Shown: positions 1 through 10,201 of the stretch, piece after piece | How the letters are laid out: each line of letters starts with the position of its first letter | Position numbering within the stretch: position 1 is the first letter of the stretch | NCBI GenBank assembly: GCA_004431415.1 | Contig: QPMI01000001.1 | Span: 1 to 50,032, forward strand | Direction: 5' to 3' | DNA from: Cyanophora paradoxa | Taxonomy: Eukaryota; Glaucocystophyceae; Cyanophorales; Cyanophoraceae | DNA length: 50,032 nucleotides | Notes under the pieces: generated by a model | The model's input: only the letters and a program-made list of their open reading frames with translations | Told to the model about the DNA's origin: nothing | Database searches by the model: none | Program-made: the position numbers and the translations under genes

Positions 1-2
1 GC

Positions 3-296
3 CGAGGCCAGCAGCAGGAGCAGCAGGAGCAGCAGCAGCCCGCCTCCGGCGAGGCTTCCAAGGCGGCCCCCGCCGCCCCCCGAAGCAATAGCGGCGGCGC
101 CGGCCAGCCCTCCTCCCTCGCATTCCCCCCTCGGTCCGGCCAGCCGGCCCCGCGCGCGCCGGGGCCGGATGCGCTTTCCTCGCGTCTTGTGCGCGCCTTG
201 AGTTACCGTACGACCAACAACAGCCGGTCTAGTCCCTGTCAAATGTCGGAATTCTTGTCGGTTGCCCACATTCGGGGGTCATCGCCTAGAGGGTAG
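3..296 (+). CDS. Possible 3' end of a Gln/Ala/Ser-rich protein gene (partial)
   Basis: The third forward frame is open from the window edge to a TAG at 294-296. It starts with a glutamine-rich tract (Q-Q-Q-E-Q-Q-E-Q-Q-Q), then an Ala/Pro/Ser-rich stretch and a less biased C-terminal tail. The first part has the composition of a disordered region. No domain is visible and no start or splice site can be placed because the gene would begin left of the window. Its last bases overlap the last exon of the convergent coiled-coil gene by about 11 nt. It could also be chance open sequence in GC-rich DNA. Confidence 0.25.
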   Translation, partial: RGQQQEQQEQQQPASGEASKAAPAAPRSNSGGAGQPSSLAFPPRSGQPAPRAPGPDALSSRLVRALSYRTTNNSRSSPCQMSEFLSVAHIRGSSPRG

Positions 297-1374
297 ACGG
301 GTCGCGAGGATGGGCTTGCCCACGGCGACGTCGCGGCGGCTCCCGTTGAAGACGGGGCACGCCACCGACAGGTCTGCCGCCGCCGCGCCGAGAGGGCGTC
401 AGCGGGGCGGCGCCGGCGAGATCGGGGGACGCACGGTTAATGGAGCCGCAGATGACGCAGCCGCGCGTGGCACGTGGGCGCGGGCGGAGGCCGGGGCGGC
501 GGGGGGGCCGCCGCGGCCGGAGCCGGGGCCGGGGCCGGCGCGGGGGGCGAGGCGGGGCCGGGGCCGGGCGGCGGGCCGGCGGGGGCGCCTGCCTTCCGTT
601 GCGGATGGAGGCGGCGGATTCCGGGCGGGGGAGGGAGCGCCTGGAGCCCGAGGCGGAGTTGCCGCCGGGGGAGCGGGCGGGATGCCGTCCCGCGCAAACG
701 GCCGCCCGCCTCCAGCTCCGCTCGCGCTCCCGCTCCGGAGCTCCTTCGACTTGGCCTTGAGCTCCTCCTCGAGCGCCGCGCCTTGACGCGCAGCAGCACG
801 CCTCCGCCCGCTCTCTCCGCCGACTTCCACGCCGCCTCCAGCTCCGACCCGGGCTCCAGCTTCGCCGCCGCCGGCCGCCCTGCGCCGGCCCGCGGTCAGG
901 AGCCGCGGAAGGCGGGCCGGAGGGCAGCGCGCTTTGGTTTCATTGCGCAGCTCCTCGAGCTCCGCCTCGCGCTCCTTCAGCGCCTTGTCGCTCTCCATGA
1001 GTCTCTGCACAAGCTGCTGCATCTGCGCGTCGCCGGCCGGTGGGCGGCGTCGGCAGGCGCCAGGGGGGCAGCGAACGGCATGCGGACCCTGCCCGCAGGT
1101 CCGTCAGTCCTGCTCCTGCGACGCCACGTCTCCTCCTTCTCCTCGATCTCGGCCTTCAGCTCGTCGAGCCGCGTCTTGGCCTGCGCCCCACGCGCGCGTC
1201 CATCAGGCGGCGTGGGGGCACGCGGGCGCGTGGGGTGCACCGATATTGCAAGCTTCGTGCACTTCTCTTCCAGTCGTCGCGCTCGGCCTCCATTTCCGCC
1301 AGCTTCTCCTCCGTCTCCTTGAGTCGCGTCGCCAGGGCGAGCTCCAACTTCGAGGAGGACGCGCTTTCCTCCAT
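286..1374 (-). CDS. Coiled-coil protein, multi-exon
   Basis: The start ATG is at 1374 and the likely stop TAG at 286-288. Exon 1 encodes a charged helix (L-E-L-A-L-A-T-R-L-K-E-T-E-E-K-L-A-E-M-E). Further exon pieces near 1,120-1,180 (R-L-D-E-L-K-A-E-I-E-E-K-E-E), 925-1,022 (after a GCGCAG acceptor; M-Q-Q-L-V-Q-R-L...E-A-E-L-E-E-L-R-N-E) and 745-785 (A-L-E-E-E-L-K-A-K-S-K-E-L) continue the heptad pattern. A final exon at 286-373 follows a CTGAC branch-like site and a GGCAG acceptor and encodes a short non-helical tail. The product is a small cytosolic-looking coiled coil, perhaps structural or an adaptor. No family is recognised. The Gly/Pro/Arg-rich stretches between pieces are read as introns. 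Exon edges are approximate. Confidence 0.5.
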
Positions 1375-1884
1375 CTAGCTCGCGCCCTGCCTGTGCCGAG
1401 CTAGGCGAACTTGCCAAGTTGAGCACAGCGAAGCCGGCGGGGCCAACACAGACAGCACAACCAGCGCTATAGCTAGGCCTGCAGGGATGCTGTCCGGGGA
1501 GCGCTAGCGGCCGGGCTGGCTGTGCACTGTGCAGACTTGCCTTGGAGACGCCAGGTCGGCTCCGGAGGGGAGGGTTTCCAAATTTGGCTCTTCTCACACT
1601 GCTCAGTTGCAAGCGAATTTCGATTGTCGACGTCCTGAGGGCTGCGGGTACAACCCGAGACCAGCGCACAATAATAGCTATTCCACAAGAAGATCTGCCA
1701 AGAAGCTCAAAGCGCCGGGCAGATACACTAAAAAGCAAAAAGCAAGGCCACCTCTGCATGCGGTAATGTACAGACTAAAGGTGGAGATATCGGAAACAAG
1801 ATGATCGAAATACCGGAAATACAACCATCGAGAATAAATGAAAGACTAGTCGCCGGAAAGAATAAATAGGGCGCGCAGGGCGCG
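1375..1884. other. Intergenic spacer between two minus-strand genes
   Basis: This is a less GC-biased stretch of about 510 nt between the start of the coiled-coil gene and the stop of the membrane-protein gene. Short open frames on both strands have no domain or composition that suggests coding. It probably holds the promoter of the coiled-coil gene (right of 1374) and the 3' untranslated region of the membrane-protein gene (left of 1885, T/A-rich around 1,840-1,870). No other element is recognised. Confidence 0.5.
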
Positions 1885-4409
1885 CTAGATGGAGGAGTCG
1901 GCGAGGATGGCGAGGCCGACGGGGTAGCTCAGCACGACGTTCCCGGCGGCGGCCAAGGCGGCGGCGCCCGCCCGCGTCGCCTCCTTCTCGGTCTCCTCGC
2001 AGGCGGCGGCGGCGTGCAGCGCGCGGTTCAGCTCGTCGACGGCCCAGCCGCGCGCCGCCGCCATCGCGCAGCAGAGGAGGAGGACGGCGGCGGCGTGGAG
2101 GACGGAGGAGCCGCCGTCGCCGCGGCGCGCGGCCGCGCGGCGACCGTCGCCGTCAGCAGCGCCGTCACCGCCACGACCGCGCACACGTGCGGGAAGCGGA
2201 GCTTGAACGAGCCCGTCATCACTGCGCGGAGGGGGCGCGGGGCTCGACGGCGGCGAGGGGGGGCGGGGGGCGGGGTACCGGCGAGCATCGCGGCGTGGAA
2301 GACGAGGCACCACCAGAGCCCGTCGGCCTCGACCCAGCTGCGGGGGTACGTGAGACCGAGGTCGCGCGGGGGTACGGCCGGCGGCGCACTTGGCGAGGGC
2401 GAGGGCGAGGACGGTGGCGCCCTGGGGGCGCGGCGGGTCGGCGCGGGCGGCGCGGCGCGGCGGAGGCGGGGGCCGGGCGGGGCGGACCTGGAGCCAGGCG
2501 AGGGAGGCGATGAGGAGGGCGTCGCGGACGGCCGGCGGCAGGCGCCCCGGCGGGTAGAAGAGCACCAGCGCCATCCCTGCCGCCCCGGCCGCCCGTGAGC
2601 AAGGCCGCACGGGGCGGCGCGGGGGCGCGGGGGCACCTCCGAGGGCCGGGGCACGCCGACGGCGAGGCGGCAGAGCCAGGCGGCCGCACGCCGGCGACGA
2701 CCCGCCAGCAGCGCCCCCGTCGTCTCCACCTTGCCCTGCCCCGCCCCGCCCCGCTCGGGCGGCGCGCAGGAGGCGGGCGGGGCGGGCGAGGCGGGGCGGG
2801 GCGGACGCCGGGGGTGAGGCCGGGGAGGAGGAGGCCGGAGGCGATCGCCTCGTGGAGGTGCCCGACCAGCAGGTCCACCGCCTGCAGGGCGCGAGGGCGT
2901 CAGGGGGCCCGCCGGCGCTCGCCCGGCCCGCCCAGCGCACCATGGAGGCGACGAGCATGCCGGGCAGCGCGACGATCGCCAGCACCCGCAGCGCCTCCCG
3001 CAGCGTCTGCGCGTGGACGCGCGGCTCGGCGGCGGCGGGGGCGCAGAGGCGGCGGGCGCACGAGGCAGTGGGCGACGCGGAAGGCGCGCTCGGCGGCGGG
3101 GTCGGCGAAGGCCATCGTCGCCCGTGCAGCGCGTACCGCGGCGCCTCCGCGCCCCACGCCGCCGCCTTCTCCTGCCCGTGCCGCGACCGCCGCTGCCCCT
3201 GCGAGCGCCGCGAGGCCGGCGCCGCCGCCCCTCGCGCCCGCCCTGTCGCCGTCGCCGGCGCGGCCGGCGGCAGCGGCGTGGGCGTCGGCTCGCCCTCCGT
3301 CGCGCTGCCGGTCGCGGCGTCCGCCGAGTGGCGGCGGGAGGTGGGCGCCGAGGCGCCCTCGGGGACGAACGGCAGCACGGAGCTGGAGCCGCCGGCGCCG
3401 TGCACGCTGGGGCCCCCGGTAGGCACGCCCCACGTCGCCTGGCTGAAGATGGACTGCGAGCTGGAGATCTTGGAGCCCGTGGAGGCGACGTCCGAGTTCC
3501 GGCGGGCGCCGAGCGACGAGGGGGCCGGGAGCGCCGCCGCCGAGGCTCCGCTGTGGTTCGACCCCTGCGAGTCCCGCCGCGCCCCCGCCGGCCCGGCCGC
3601 CCACACTGTCGCCGCCGCGGCGTCGGGCCTCGCCACGGCGAGCATGCCAGCGATGCCGGCCGTGTCGAGGGCCGGCGGCGGCAGCTCGACGGGCGGCGGC
3701 TCGAAGGCCACCCGGCTCCCGATCTTGGGCGCCCCCGCGGGGCCGACGGCGGCCGCCGCAGCCGAGGCGGGCGAGGCGGGGTCGGGGGCGCGCGGGCGCG
3801 CCAGCCAGCGATGCGGAGGTAGGGCCAGAGGCGCGAGGCGGGGTCGTCGGGGGCGGCGAGGGGCAGGTTCGGCCGCCGGCACACGTGCGCCAGCCGCGAC
3901 GTCGACATCCGGCTCGCCACGCGCTGGAAGAGCCGCCGGTCTGGCGCGCGCAGAGCCGGGGCGAGTGAGGACGCGAGGAGGGACCGAGGCCGCGGGGGCG
4001 GGGGCGGGGGCGGGGGGGCGGACCGGCCTGCTCCTCGGAGAAGCCGGCGATGACGGAGAACGAGAGGACGGCGCAGCCGGCGATGAAGTGCGCCCAGCGC
4101 GCGTCGATCAGCTGCCGGGGGCCCCGGCGGGGTCGGACGAGGGGCGGGGCCGGGGCCGGGGCCGGGGCGGGCGGGGGCGCACGGGGACGCGGCGCCAGAC
4201 GACGGCGAAGTGCATGGCGACCGCCACGGTGGACACCAGCACCGCCGGCGTCAGCCGTATCTGACGCCCCCGTCAGGGCTCGAGCCGGCACGAAGAGAGC
4301 GGAGCTGGGCGCTTGCCCTCAGCACGGTCCAGACCAGCCAGAGCCATATCGCGAAGCCGCACTGCCGCGGGGGAGAGCGGGGGATCGGGAGGATGCGCGC
4401 GGCGCAGGG

Positions 4410-4450
<41 letters not shown>

Positions 4451-6376
4451 ACGGGCGCGCACGACGAGGATGCGGAAGCCGTCGACGGAGGGTACGCCGA
4501 AGGCGTACGCGGCGATGTAGTCCGCAGAGAAATAAAGGAGGGAGAAGCCGGCTGGGGATACGGGAAGCGTCGGGTCGGGCGACAGGAGGGGCGGGGCGAG
4601 GGGCGGACCGGCGATCCAGTCGTAGGCGAGGGAGACGCGGTCGGCGAGGGCGGCGAGGCGCGGCCCGCCGCCATCTGCCCGGCCCGTCAGGTGGCGAGCG
4701 GCGCGGCGCGCGACCCCGCGCCCCGGGACTCGCCTCGACGGCCCAGGCCTCGGCGGCGGCGGCCCGCGGCCGCGACGCCGCCCGGCCGCCCGGCGCCGTT
4801 GATGGGCTCGGGGAAGGTCCCGCGGCGGCGGCGCGCCGGTGGCGGGCGCGGGAGCGGTCGGCGAGGAGCGGGGGCAGGGAGGCGAGGAGGGCGAGGAGGC
4901 AGGCCGGGAGCTTGAGGGCGAGGTGCAGGGCGTAGGACTTGCGCTGCAGGGCCGGCGGGTCAGCGGCGCGGGGCCTCGGGGCGGGGCGGGGAGGCGGGCC
5001 GCACCGCCACGTCCCCGGCGCCGGGCTCGGAGGGGTACAGGGCGACGGCGAAGAGGGCGAGGAGGGCGACGAAGGCGCGCAGGGGGCCCCACTTGCGCGT
5101 CGTCGCCTGCCGCGGGGCCGGCGTGAGGCCAGGGCCGGGGCGGGGAGGGGCGCGGGCGCGGGCGGGCGCACGGAGACGTGGGTGTAGAGGCGCTCGTGGG
5201 AGCCGCGGGAGAAGCGGAGGAGGACGGGGTGCAGGTCCATCTTCCTGGGCGGCGCCGGCGGGCCCCCGGCGGTCTGGGGCGGGGGCGGGGGCGGCGGGCG
5301 GCGCAGGGAGAGGAAGGTCTGGAGGACGGTGCCGAGGCGGGAGACGGGCGAGCCCTCGCGGTCCGTGCTGTGCCCCTCCCGCCGCTCCGCCCGCGCCGCC
5401 GCCGCCGCCGTGTTCGGGCGCCGCAGGCCGGCCGAGGAGGAGGGCGCCCCGGCCCCGATGGCCCCCGAGCGGATGGCGGCGCCGGCGGTGCGCGGGCGGA
5501 TGGAGTTGGAGCGCCCGCGCAGGGGCGGCGCCGGCTCGGCCGGCCGCGCCGCCTCCTCCTCCTCCTCGTCGAGCAGGTCGCTGCCCGAGTCCGAGGCCTC
5601 GTCGGCGGTCCTCTGCCGGGAGCGGGCGCGCCAGGCCTTGGCGGCGCGGCTGGCGCTCCGCAGCGCGGTCGCGGCGTTGGCCATGTGTAGCTTGGGCGCG
5701 CCGGGGCCCGTGGGGGACGCGGAGCCCGGCGAGAGCGCCGCCCGCGAGCGCGTGCGGGCGCCCCTTATCGACACCGACCGCGTCGCCTGGCCCTGCGCCT
5801 GCGCCCGCCCCTCGCGTCGGCCGGGAGGGCGGGGGCGCCGGCGCGAGGCGGGCCGAGCCGCACCTTCTCCATGCTGGGGGAGGCCCCGTGGGGACCTCGG
5901 GGTGAGCCCGGCTGTCGCCCGCCGCCGGCCCCCCACGACCGCCCCCGCCGCAGCGTCCTCCTCCGGGGCCTCGCCCCTGGCGGCAGCCCCTCCGCCTCCG
6001 CGGCGGCGCCGGCGCGCGGCTCGACCGCGCCGGCGCCGTCCGCGCGCTCGGCGGAGGCGGGGCCGAAGACGGTGGCGTGGCTGTGCCGCCGGAGGCTCTG
6101 CCGGCGGATGCTGAGGCTGCGCACCGCGTCGGGGTTCTCGCCGCTCCCGTCGGAGCGCGCCAGGGAACGCTGGCTGTCCGTCGCGCTCCCCGCGTCCGAC
6201 GAGTGCACCGCCCCCTCCTCCAGCGACAGGCGCAGCTTCGCCCCGCGGCTCTTGAAGCTCTTGTTGAAGGCGACTGCGCGGCGCGTGGCGTCGGCGTGCG
6301 GGGCGGGGTGCGCGGTGCGCGCGCCCCGGGGCGCACCGGGGGGCCGCTTGGGGATGATGAGCCGCCCGAAGGACAT
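1885..6376 (-). CDS. Large multi-pass membrane protein with two transmembrane clusters
   Basis: The start ATG (6374-6376) opens M-S-F-G-R-L-I-I-P-K, followed by a Ser/Arg-rich, probably cytosolic N-terminus. The stop is TAG at 1885-1887. Exons near 4,230-5,100 give about six hydrophobic segments (for example R-A-F-V-A-L-L-A-L-F-A-V-A-L-Y; F-S-L-L-Y-F-S-A-D-Y-I-A-A-Y-A-F; L-S-F-S-V-I-A-G-F). A Ser-rich linker follows (about 3,300-3,750). A second group of hydrophobic exons lies at about 1,900-3,000 (A-L-R-V-L-A-I-V-A-L-P-G-M-L-V-A-S; L-W-W-C-L-V-F-H-A-A-M-L-A-G; C-A-V-V-A-V-T-A-L-L-T-A-T-V). One 56-nt GC-AG intron (4261-4316) is exact: it joins W-L-V-W-T-V-L-R to I-R-L-T-P-A-V-L-V in phase 0. 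Another intron begins GTACCC and contains the 39-base G run. No transporter, channel or cyclase motif was found. It could be two adjacent genes rather than one. Confidence 0.55.
4411..4449. repeat. 39-nt uninterrupted G homopolymer (C on the coding strand)
   Basis: Every base from 4411 to 4449 is G. On the minus coding strand it is a C run right after a GTAC donor-like site, inside an intron of the membrane-protein gene. The exon before it ends F-R-I-L-V-V-R-A and the exon after it begins C-G-F-A-I-W-L-W-L-V. The exact length is unreliable in any sequencing technology. Confidence 0.95.
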
Positions 6377-6440
6377 CGTCTCGACTGCCTCGTGCGATCG
6401 CTCGCTGGCATCCGAGTCCTGCGCGCCGCGCCGTGCTTAG

Positions 6441-6937
6441 CTAGCCCCGCATGGGGCGACGAGTCAAAGGCGGCACCTCCTCCTCCTCGAGCTCCTCCTG
6501 CTCGGCAGCCACGGGCGACTCCGCCCTGACCAGCTCAGCGGCCTCGTGCTCAGCCGCGCTCTCGTCCGCATCGCGCGGTGCGGCAGCGGCCTCAATGTCG
6601 CTGAACTGTGCAGTGCGTGAGCGGCCAGCGCTCATTCTTAAACGCGCCTCGTGCTCACCTGGATGTTCCTTAGAGACTTCTTCTTGCTCTTGCTGCTGAC
6701 GGCCTCCAGCGGTGCTAGCTGCAAATCCGGCAAAACGCCTGCATTGAGCATAGACGGCAACTCCCCAATAAAGCTGGCCGAGAGATTTGCGACAAAGGAG
6801 ATGAGACGGTGCTCCCGATGCTCAGCTGCTCCCTGCTCGGCCGTGTCATTCGAGGACGGCGGCGATTCGCTGGTATGAAGGTCCTCTACGAGGGGCATCT
6901 CCGGCGCTGCTGGAGGATCGCCTGGATCGCCCGGCAT
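6441..6937 (-). CDS. Small acidic protein, two exons
   Basis: The start ATG is at 6937 and the stop TAG at 6441-6443. Exon 1 (6659-6937) ends in K-K-K-S-L-R-N-I-Q. A 53-nt intron (6606-6658) starts GTGAGC and ends CACAG. Exon 2 (6441-6605) continues in phase 0 with F-S-D-I-E-A-A-A-A. The predicted protein has 147 residues: an acidic N-terminus, a mildly hydrophobic middle (L-I-S-F-V-A-N-L-S-A-S-F-I-G-E-L), a basic K-K-K patch and a Glu-rich C-terminus (E-E-L-E-E-E-E-V). No signal peptide or known domain is seen. An upstream exon right of 6937 is possible, since a CCCCCAG acceptor-like site lies near 6,960. Function unknown. Confidence 0.5.
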
Positions 6938-7537
6938 CGAAGCACCTCACTCGGAAGGGCCTGGGGGTACGTGCACCGGGGACGGGGCCGGACTGGCATG
7001 GCGGACTTCGATCGTCCTCCGATCCTGACACTCGAGGCGCTAGCGCTAGCTAAAGGGCGCCTCCGGTCCGCGCGCGCGTAGCCGGCTAGCCGCGCCTGCC
7101 GGCGCCCGGCGAGACTCTGAGATCCCAGTGCTGCGGCATGATCATGAGCTAATTCGAATTCGAAATGATCGCGAGTCGACGTTGATCGGTGGATCGGCGC
7201 CGCGGCGGATCGGACCGGAGGCCTGCCGGGGCGCCAGCTGCAGGCTGCGTATACGTATAATTTTAAACAGCGCATGCATTGGAGTCAGACGCGCATGCAA
7301 ATGCTGCATATATAACTTGGTAATTTTAAGTATATTCGAGCTCGGATCGCACTCGCATTGTTACAGAGGAAAGCGTAGGGCGCAACGATGAAGCTTTAAA
7401 ACTTGTGTAGAACTAGACTAGACTACAGCGAATAACAGGAATCAAATACATAGCCGGCAAGAGAACCCATGAGTCGGAAGCACTAGACGATGTGAAGACG
7501 GCAGCAATTAATAACCCTAGAGACGCCATCGGAAGAC

Positions 7538-9040
7538 TCAGAACTCGTCCCTCTCCTTCAGGCCGGCGGCGCGTCTCGCGGCGTCCTTGATGAACTGGAA
7601 CGGGGGTACGTGAGCGAAGCCCGGGGAGGGTGGATTCGGGGACGGGCCGGCACCTCGACGCGCTCGGGCACCTCGGCGAGCCACGTCGCGTCGTCCCACA
7701 GCTGCCGCGGGGGGGAGGGGTGCGGTGTTCAGGAAGGGTGGGCGGGCGCTCGAAGGGGGCGCGGGCGCGGGTACCCTGATGAAGAGCACGTGGTCGCCCT
7801 TGCGCAGGGCTTCTCCGAGCCTCTGGACGAGCCCGTCCTCTGCGATGCCGTAACCCCTCAGCCCGGGCCCAGAGATCTGTGCCCCGCATATGCATCGAAC
7901 GGCGTACCCCGGATCCTCTCGGCGTCGGTGTAGGCCTTGCGCCTCGTCCTCTGGGGCGCGGCTTCGCCCTCCTCCTCCAGGAGGCCTGCGTTCGCGCCGC
8001 CGGCTGAGCCGGCGCGGCGGCGCGGAGGGCGCCTCGCCGCGGGGCACCCGCGAGGGCGCCGAGGGAGAGCGGGCGCCGGGCGCCCCGCTCCGCCTCCTCC
8101 TCGGCCGCCGCCGCCGCCGCCGCCGCCTCCCTCCGCCGCCTCTCCTCCTCCGCCGCCGCCCGCCGCTTGATCTCCGCCTCGCGCTTCTGCGCAGCCGCGT
8201 CCAGCTCGGCGGTGCGGGGGGCGGGGCGGGCGGGCGCGGCGCGCCTTCATCTGGAAGCGGTCGAGCTTGGTGGCCTCGAGCTCGATCATGGCGAGGCTCT
8301 TGCGGCGCGCGGGGGAGCCGGTCCCCTGCTGCAGGCCCTCCAGCACCGCCCCGGAGGGCATCGGCGAGCCCGCCTCCCGCCTCGAGGGCGCGGGGGACCT
8401 TCCCGAGCGGCCCCCGAGGCTCTGCCGGCTCCCCGGCCTGCTCCCCGGCCGCTGCGCGGCGCGGTGAGGCAGGCGGCGCCCCTGCGGGCCTACGATCGCA
8501 GGGCGTCGGCTCACCAGGCCCGGCAGCTTCGGGGTCACGGCCGCGCGAACCGAGTCCCTCAGCATGATCTGCAGGCCGTCAACGCCCGGCGCGGGGCCCC
8601 CGGAGACGGGCGGCGGCGCTGCGCCCACCGTCTCGGCGGCCACTATCGAGGACGCGATCGCGTTCTTGTTCTCCTCCCGCGAGCGGGACGCCAGAATGAC
8701 CTCGTACGGCGTCTTGCGCCTCAGATCCTGCGCTCCAGGGGCTCTTGAGTGCGCGGGATGCGCGCGGGCGGCAACCTGACTCGCCTGGTCCAGCGGAAAT
8801 GCGAATTTGTAGTCGTAAAGGACCGCCTGCGTCGTTCCGGGCCTAGCTTGGTGCGGGCTGCGGAGCGGAGCGCATGTGCCCACCTCGGCAGGCGTTTTGG
8901 GCCGGAGAATCGCGCGCGGGCCCATGGAGCCCAGCGAGGACGACGAGCTGGACCGCTCGAGGTCCCATCGCCCTGCAGAAAGCCTCAGACCAAGGCTGCG
9001 AACGAGTTGCGGGCCACGCACCTCCAGGATACTTCCGCAT
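7538..9040 (-). CDS. Ser- and Ala/Glu-rich protein with charged helix, multi-exon
   Basis: The ATG at 9038-9040 opens a 19-nt first exon (M-R-K-Y-P-G). A 49-nt intron (8973-9021, GTGCGT...CTGCAG) then joins in phase 1 to G-R-W-D-L-E-R-S-S-S-S-S-S-L. A 48-nt intron (8728-8775, GTTGCC...GCGCAG) precedes D-L-R-R-K-T-P-Y-E-V-I-L. Exons near 8,100-8,210 encode a long charged helix (K-R-E-A-E-I-K-R-R-A-A-A-E-E-E-R-R-R-E-A followed by an alanine run). The last intron (7595-7774) starts GTACCC and ends TTCCAG. The last exon encodes F-I-K-D-A-A-R-R-A-A-G-L-K-E-R-D-E-F and stops at TGA 7538-7540. The protein looks cytosolic, helical and partly disordered. No family was recognised. Confidence 0.55.
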
Positions 9041-9444
9041 GGTGCTAGGGCTGCCAATCTAGCTCTTTCTAGCTATTGCCTGCTGCAAGAAAAGCTACCG
9101 AGGGCCCGGCATGGCCTGCGACGAGGCCGCGCCAACGTGGACGCTGGCCGCGGCGAATACGCCCTCCAGGCTCTTCAAGCGCCAGTCTGGGGCGTGCAGG
9201 TGCTCGGGCGCTTGGGCTTGCGGCGACTCTCGGCGAGGTTTGCTTCAAGCCAAATATGTCTCCGAGTCGATTCGAACACTGTGCCCAAAGCTCGAGAGGA
9301 GATGAGTTGAAGATCTGGAGGAGGCGAGCTAGCTATAGGGACGTGGAAGTTGAAGAGGGACGTGCAAAAGTCGGAAGGGCAAAAGCGCCACCGACGCTCC
9401 CCTATCCTGGGGCCTCGCGGCTGGTGGATTTCGGGGGCAACAGT

Positions 9445-9515
9445 GCACTCGCCGGGACTCGAACCCGGGCCCCACGCGTGGGAGGCGTGGATCTTAACCC
9501 CTCGACCACGAGTGC
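9445..9515 (-). tRNA. tRNA-Gly (anticodon CCC)
   Basis: Read on the minus strand the 71-nt sequence folds as a standard tRNA. The 7-bp acceptor stem GCACTCG pairs with CGAGTGC. The anticodon arm is CACGC-CTCCCAC-GCGTG, which places CCC at positions 34-36 after U33. The T arm is CCGGG-TTCGAGT-CCCGG. No CCA is encoded and the body resembles eukaryotic nuclear tRNA-Gly, so it belongs to the host nuclear genome. It has no intron. It lies between the Ala/Glu-rich gene and the tandem Y-M-R-x-Y-R ORFs. Anticodon CCC reads GGG codons, as expected in a GC-rich genome. Confidence 0.93.
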
Positions 9516-9605
9516 AGATGGCGAAATTCCCGCTTTTTACCCGGCCTGGTCCGAATAACGCAGAGGTCGTTCGGGGAGAGAGCGGCGTGGTCGTGGTCCA
9601 GGGCC

Positions 9606-10028
9606 ATGGCGCGCCGCGGCGCCGCCTCGGCCGCCCGCAAGGTCCTCTACATGCGCGAGTACCGCACCACGGACAGCGGCCTCGAGCTCTCGCGGGCGCG
9701 CCACGCGGCGTTCAAGCGCGACGCCCGCGCGTCCTCCCTAGCTAGCTCTTGTCGCTCTTGTGCTTATCAGGCAAACACCCGAATTTTAGGGGAGGTCGTT
9801 CGGGGAGGGGAGACCGCAGGGGGGGTTGCAATTGTTGGCGAAGCGAGAAGGCCCCCGACATGCCCCGCTCGCCCGAGTCCGTCCAGCGCAACGTCGAGTA
9901 CATGCGGCGCTACCGCAGCACGCCGCGCGCCCTCGCGCTCGCCGTCGTGTACCGCGCCAAGCCCGGCACGCTGGCGAAGGTCGCCGAGCGCGCGGATCCG
10001 GAGCGCGCGGCGCTGCGCAGGCTCGTGA
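9606..10028 (+). CDS. Short basic ORF with Y-M-R-E-Y-R motif (tandem copy A)
   Basis: The ATG at 9606 starts M-A-R-R-G-A-A-S-A-A-R-K-V-L-Y-M-R-E-Y-R. The frame stays open to 10028, but only the first 45 or so codons resemble the neighbouring copy B. The 3' part overlaps B out of frame and is probably not coding, or an intron ends the exon near 9,735. Copy A shares the R-x-V-x-Y-M-R-x-Y-R core and a later L-E-L-S-R with copy B but lacks the 40 or so residues between them. A shared upstream 16-mer, GAGGTCGTTCGGGGAG, supports a tandem duplication. The motif resembles short basic repeats in some protist and viral hypothetical proteins (from memory, untested). Function unknown. Confidence 0.3.
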   Translation: MARRGAASAARKVLYMREYRTTDSGLELSRARHAAFKRDARASSLASSCRSCAYQANTRILGEVVRGGETAGGVAIVGEARRPPTCPARPSPSSATSSTCGATAARRAPSRSPSCTAPSPARWRRSPSARIRSARRCAGS

Positions 10029-10117
10029 ACCTCGAGCTCTCGCGTGGAGGGCCCCGGGCGCCTGCAAGCCGCTCCCGCGCGCTCTTCGCGCACCACAGGT
10101 TCATCGGATCTGGCTAG
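9860..10117 (+). CDS. Short basic ORF with Y-M-R-R-Y-R motif (tandem copy B)
   Basis: The ATG at 9860 gives an 85-residue basic protein ending at TAG 10115-10117. It begins M-P-R-S-P-E-S-V-Q-R-N-V-E-Y-M-R-R-Y-R. An Ala/Arg-rich helical stretch (K-P-G-T-L-A-K-V-A-E-R-A-D-P-E-R-A-A-L-R) follows, then L-E-L-S-R-G-G. It aligns with copy A at both ends and keeps the central segment that A lacks. The GAGGTCGTTCGGGGAG element lies about 70 nt upstream, as a similar one lies about 35 nt upstream of A. No catalytic motif is visible. It could be a small nucleic-acid-binding protein, but that rests only on its charge. Confidence 0.4.
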   Translation: MPRSPESVQRNVEYMRRYRSTPRALALAVVYRAKPGTLAKVAERADPERAALRRLVNLELSRGGPRAPASRSRALFAHHRFIGSG

Positions 10118-10178
10118 CGCTCGACGCGTGGCGCATGCCGGACCCGCCCGCGGCCCTGCGCGCTCTGAATCCGTAATC

Positions 10179-10201
10179 AGATCTAGATCTAGATCTAGAT
10201 C
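10179..10201. repeat. AGATCT hexamer tandem repeat
   Basis: AGATCT is repeated 3.8 times without error. A shorter copy (AGATCTAGATCTAGATC) lies at 12462-12478. Related GATCTAGATC or CTAGATCT pieces occur near 22,001, 24,456, 38,286 and 38,541. Each unit is palindromic. Most copies lie at gene edges or in introns. Confidence 0.85.

Noticed and set aside
2028-4291. Very long open frames on both strands across 1.9-6.4 kb, including plus-strand frames of 470 and 275 codons
   Set aside because: Arg/Pro/Gly/Ala-only composition typical of antisense and intron read-through in GC-rich DNA. The minus strand holds the hydrophobic exons with splice signals.
9606-10028. Copy A as a full 140-residue protein
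   Set aside because: Only the first third matches copy B. The rest overlaps copy B in another frame with shadow-like composition, so the full length is not trusted.
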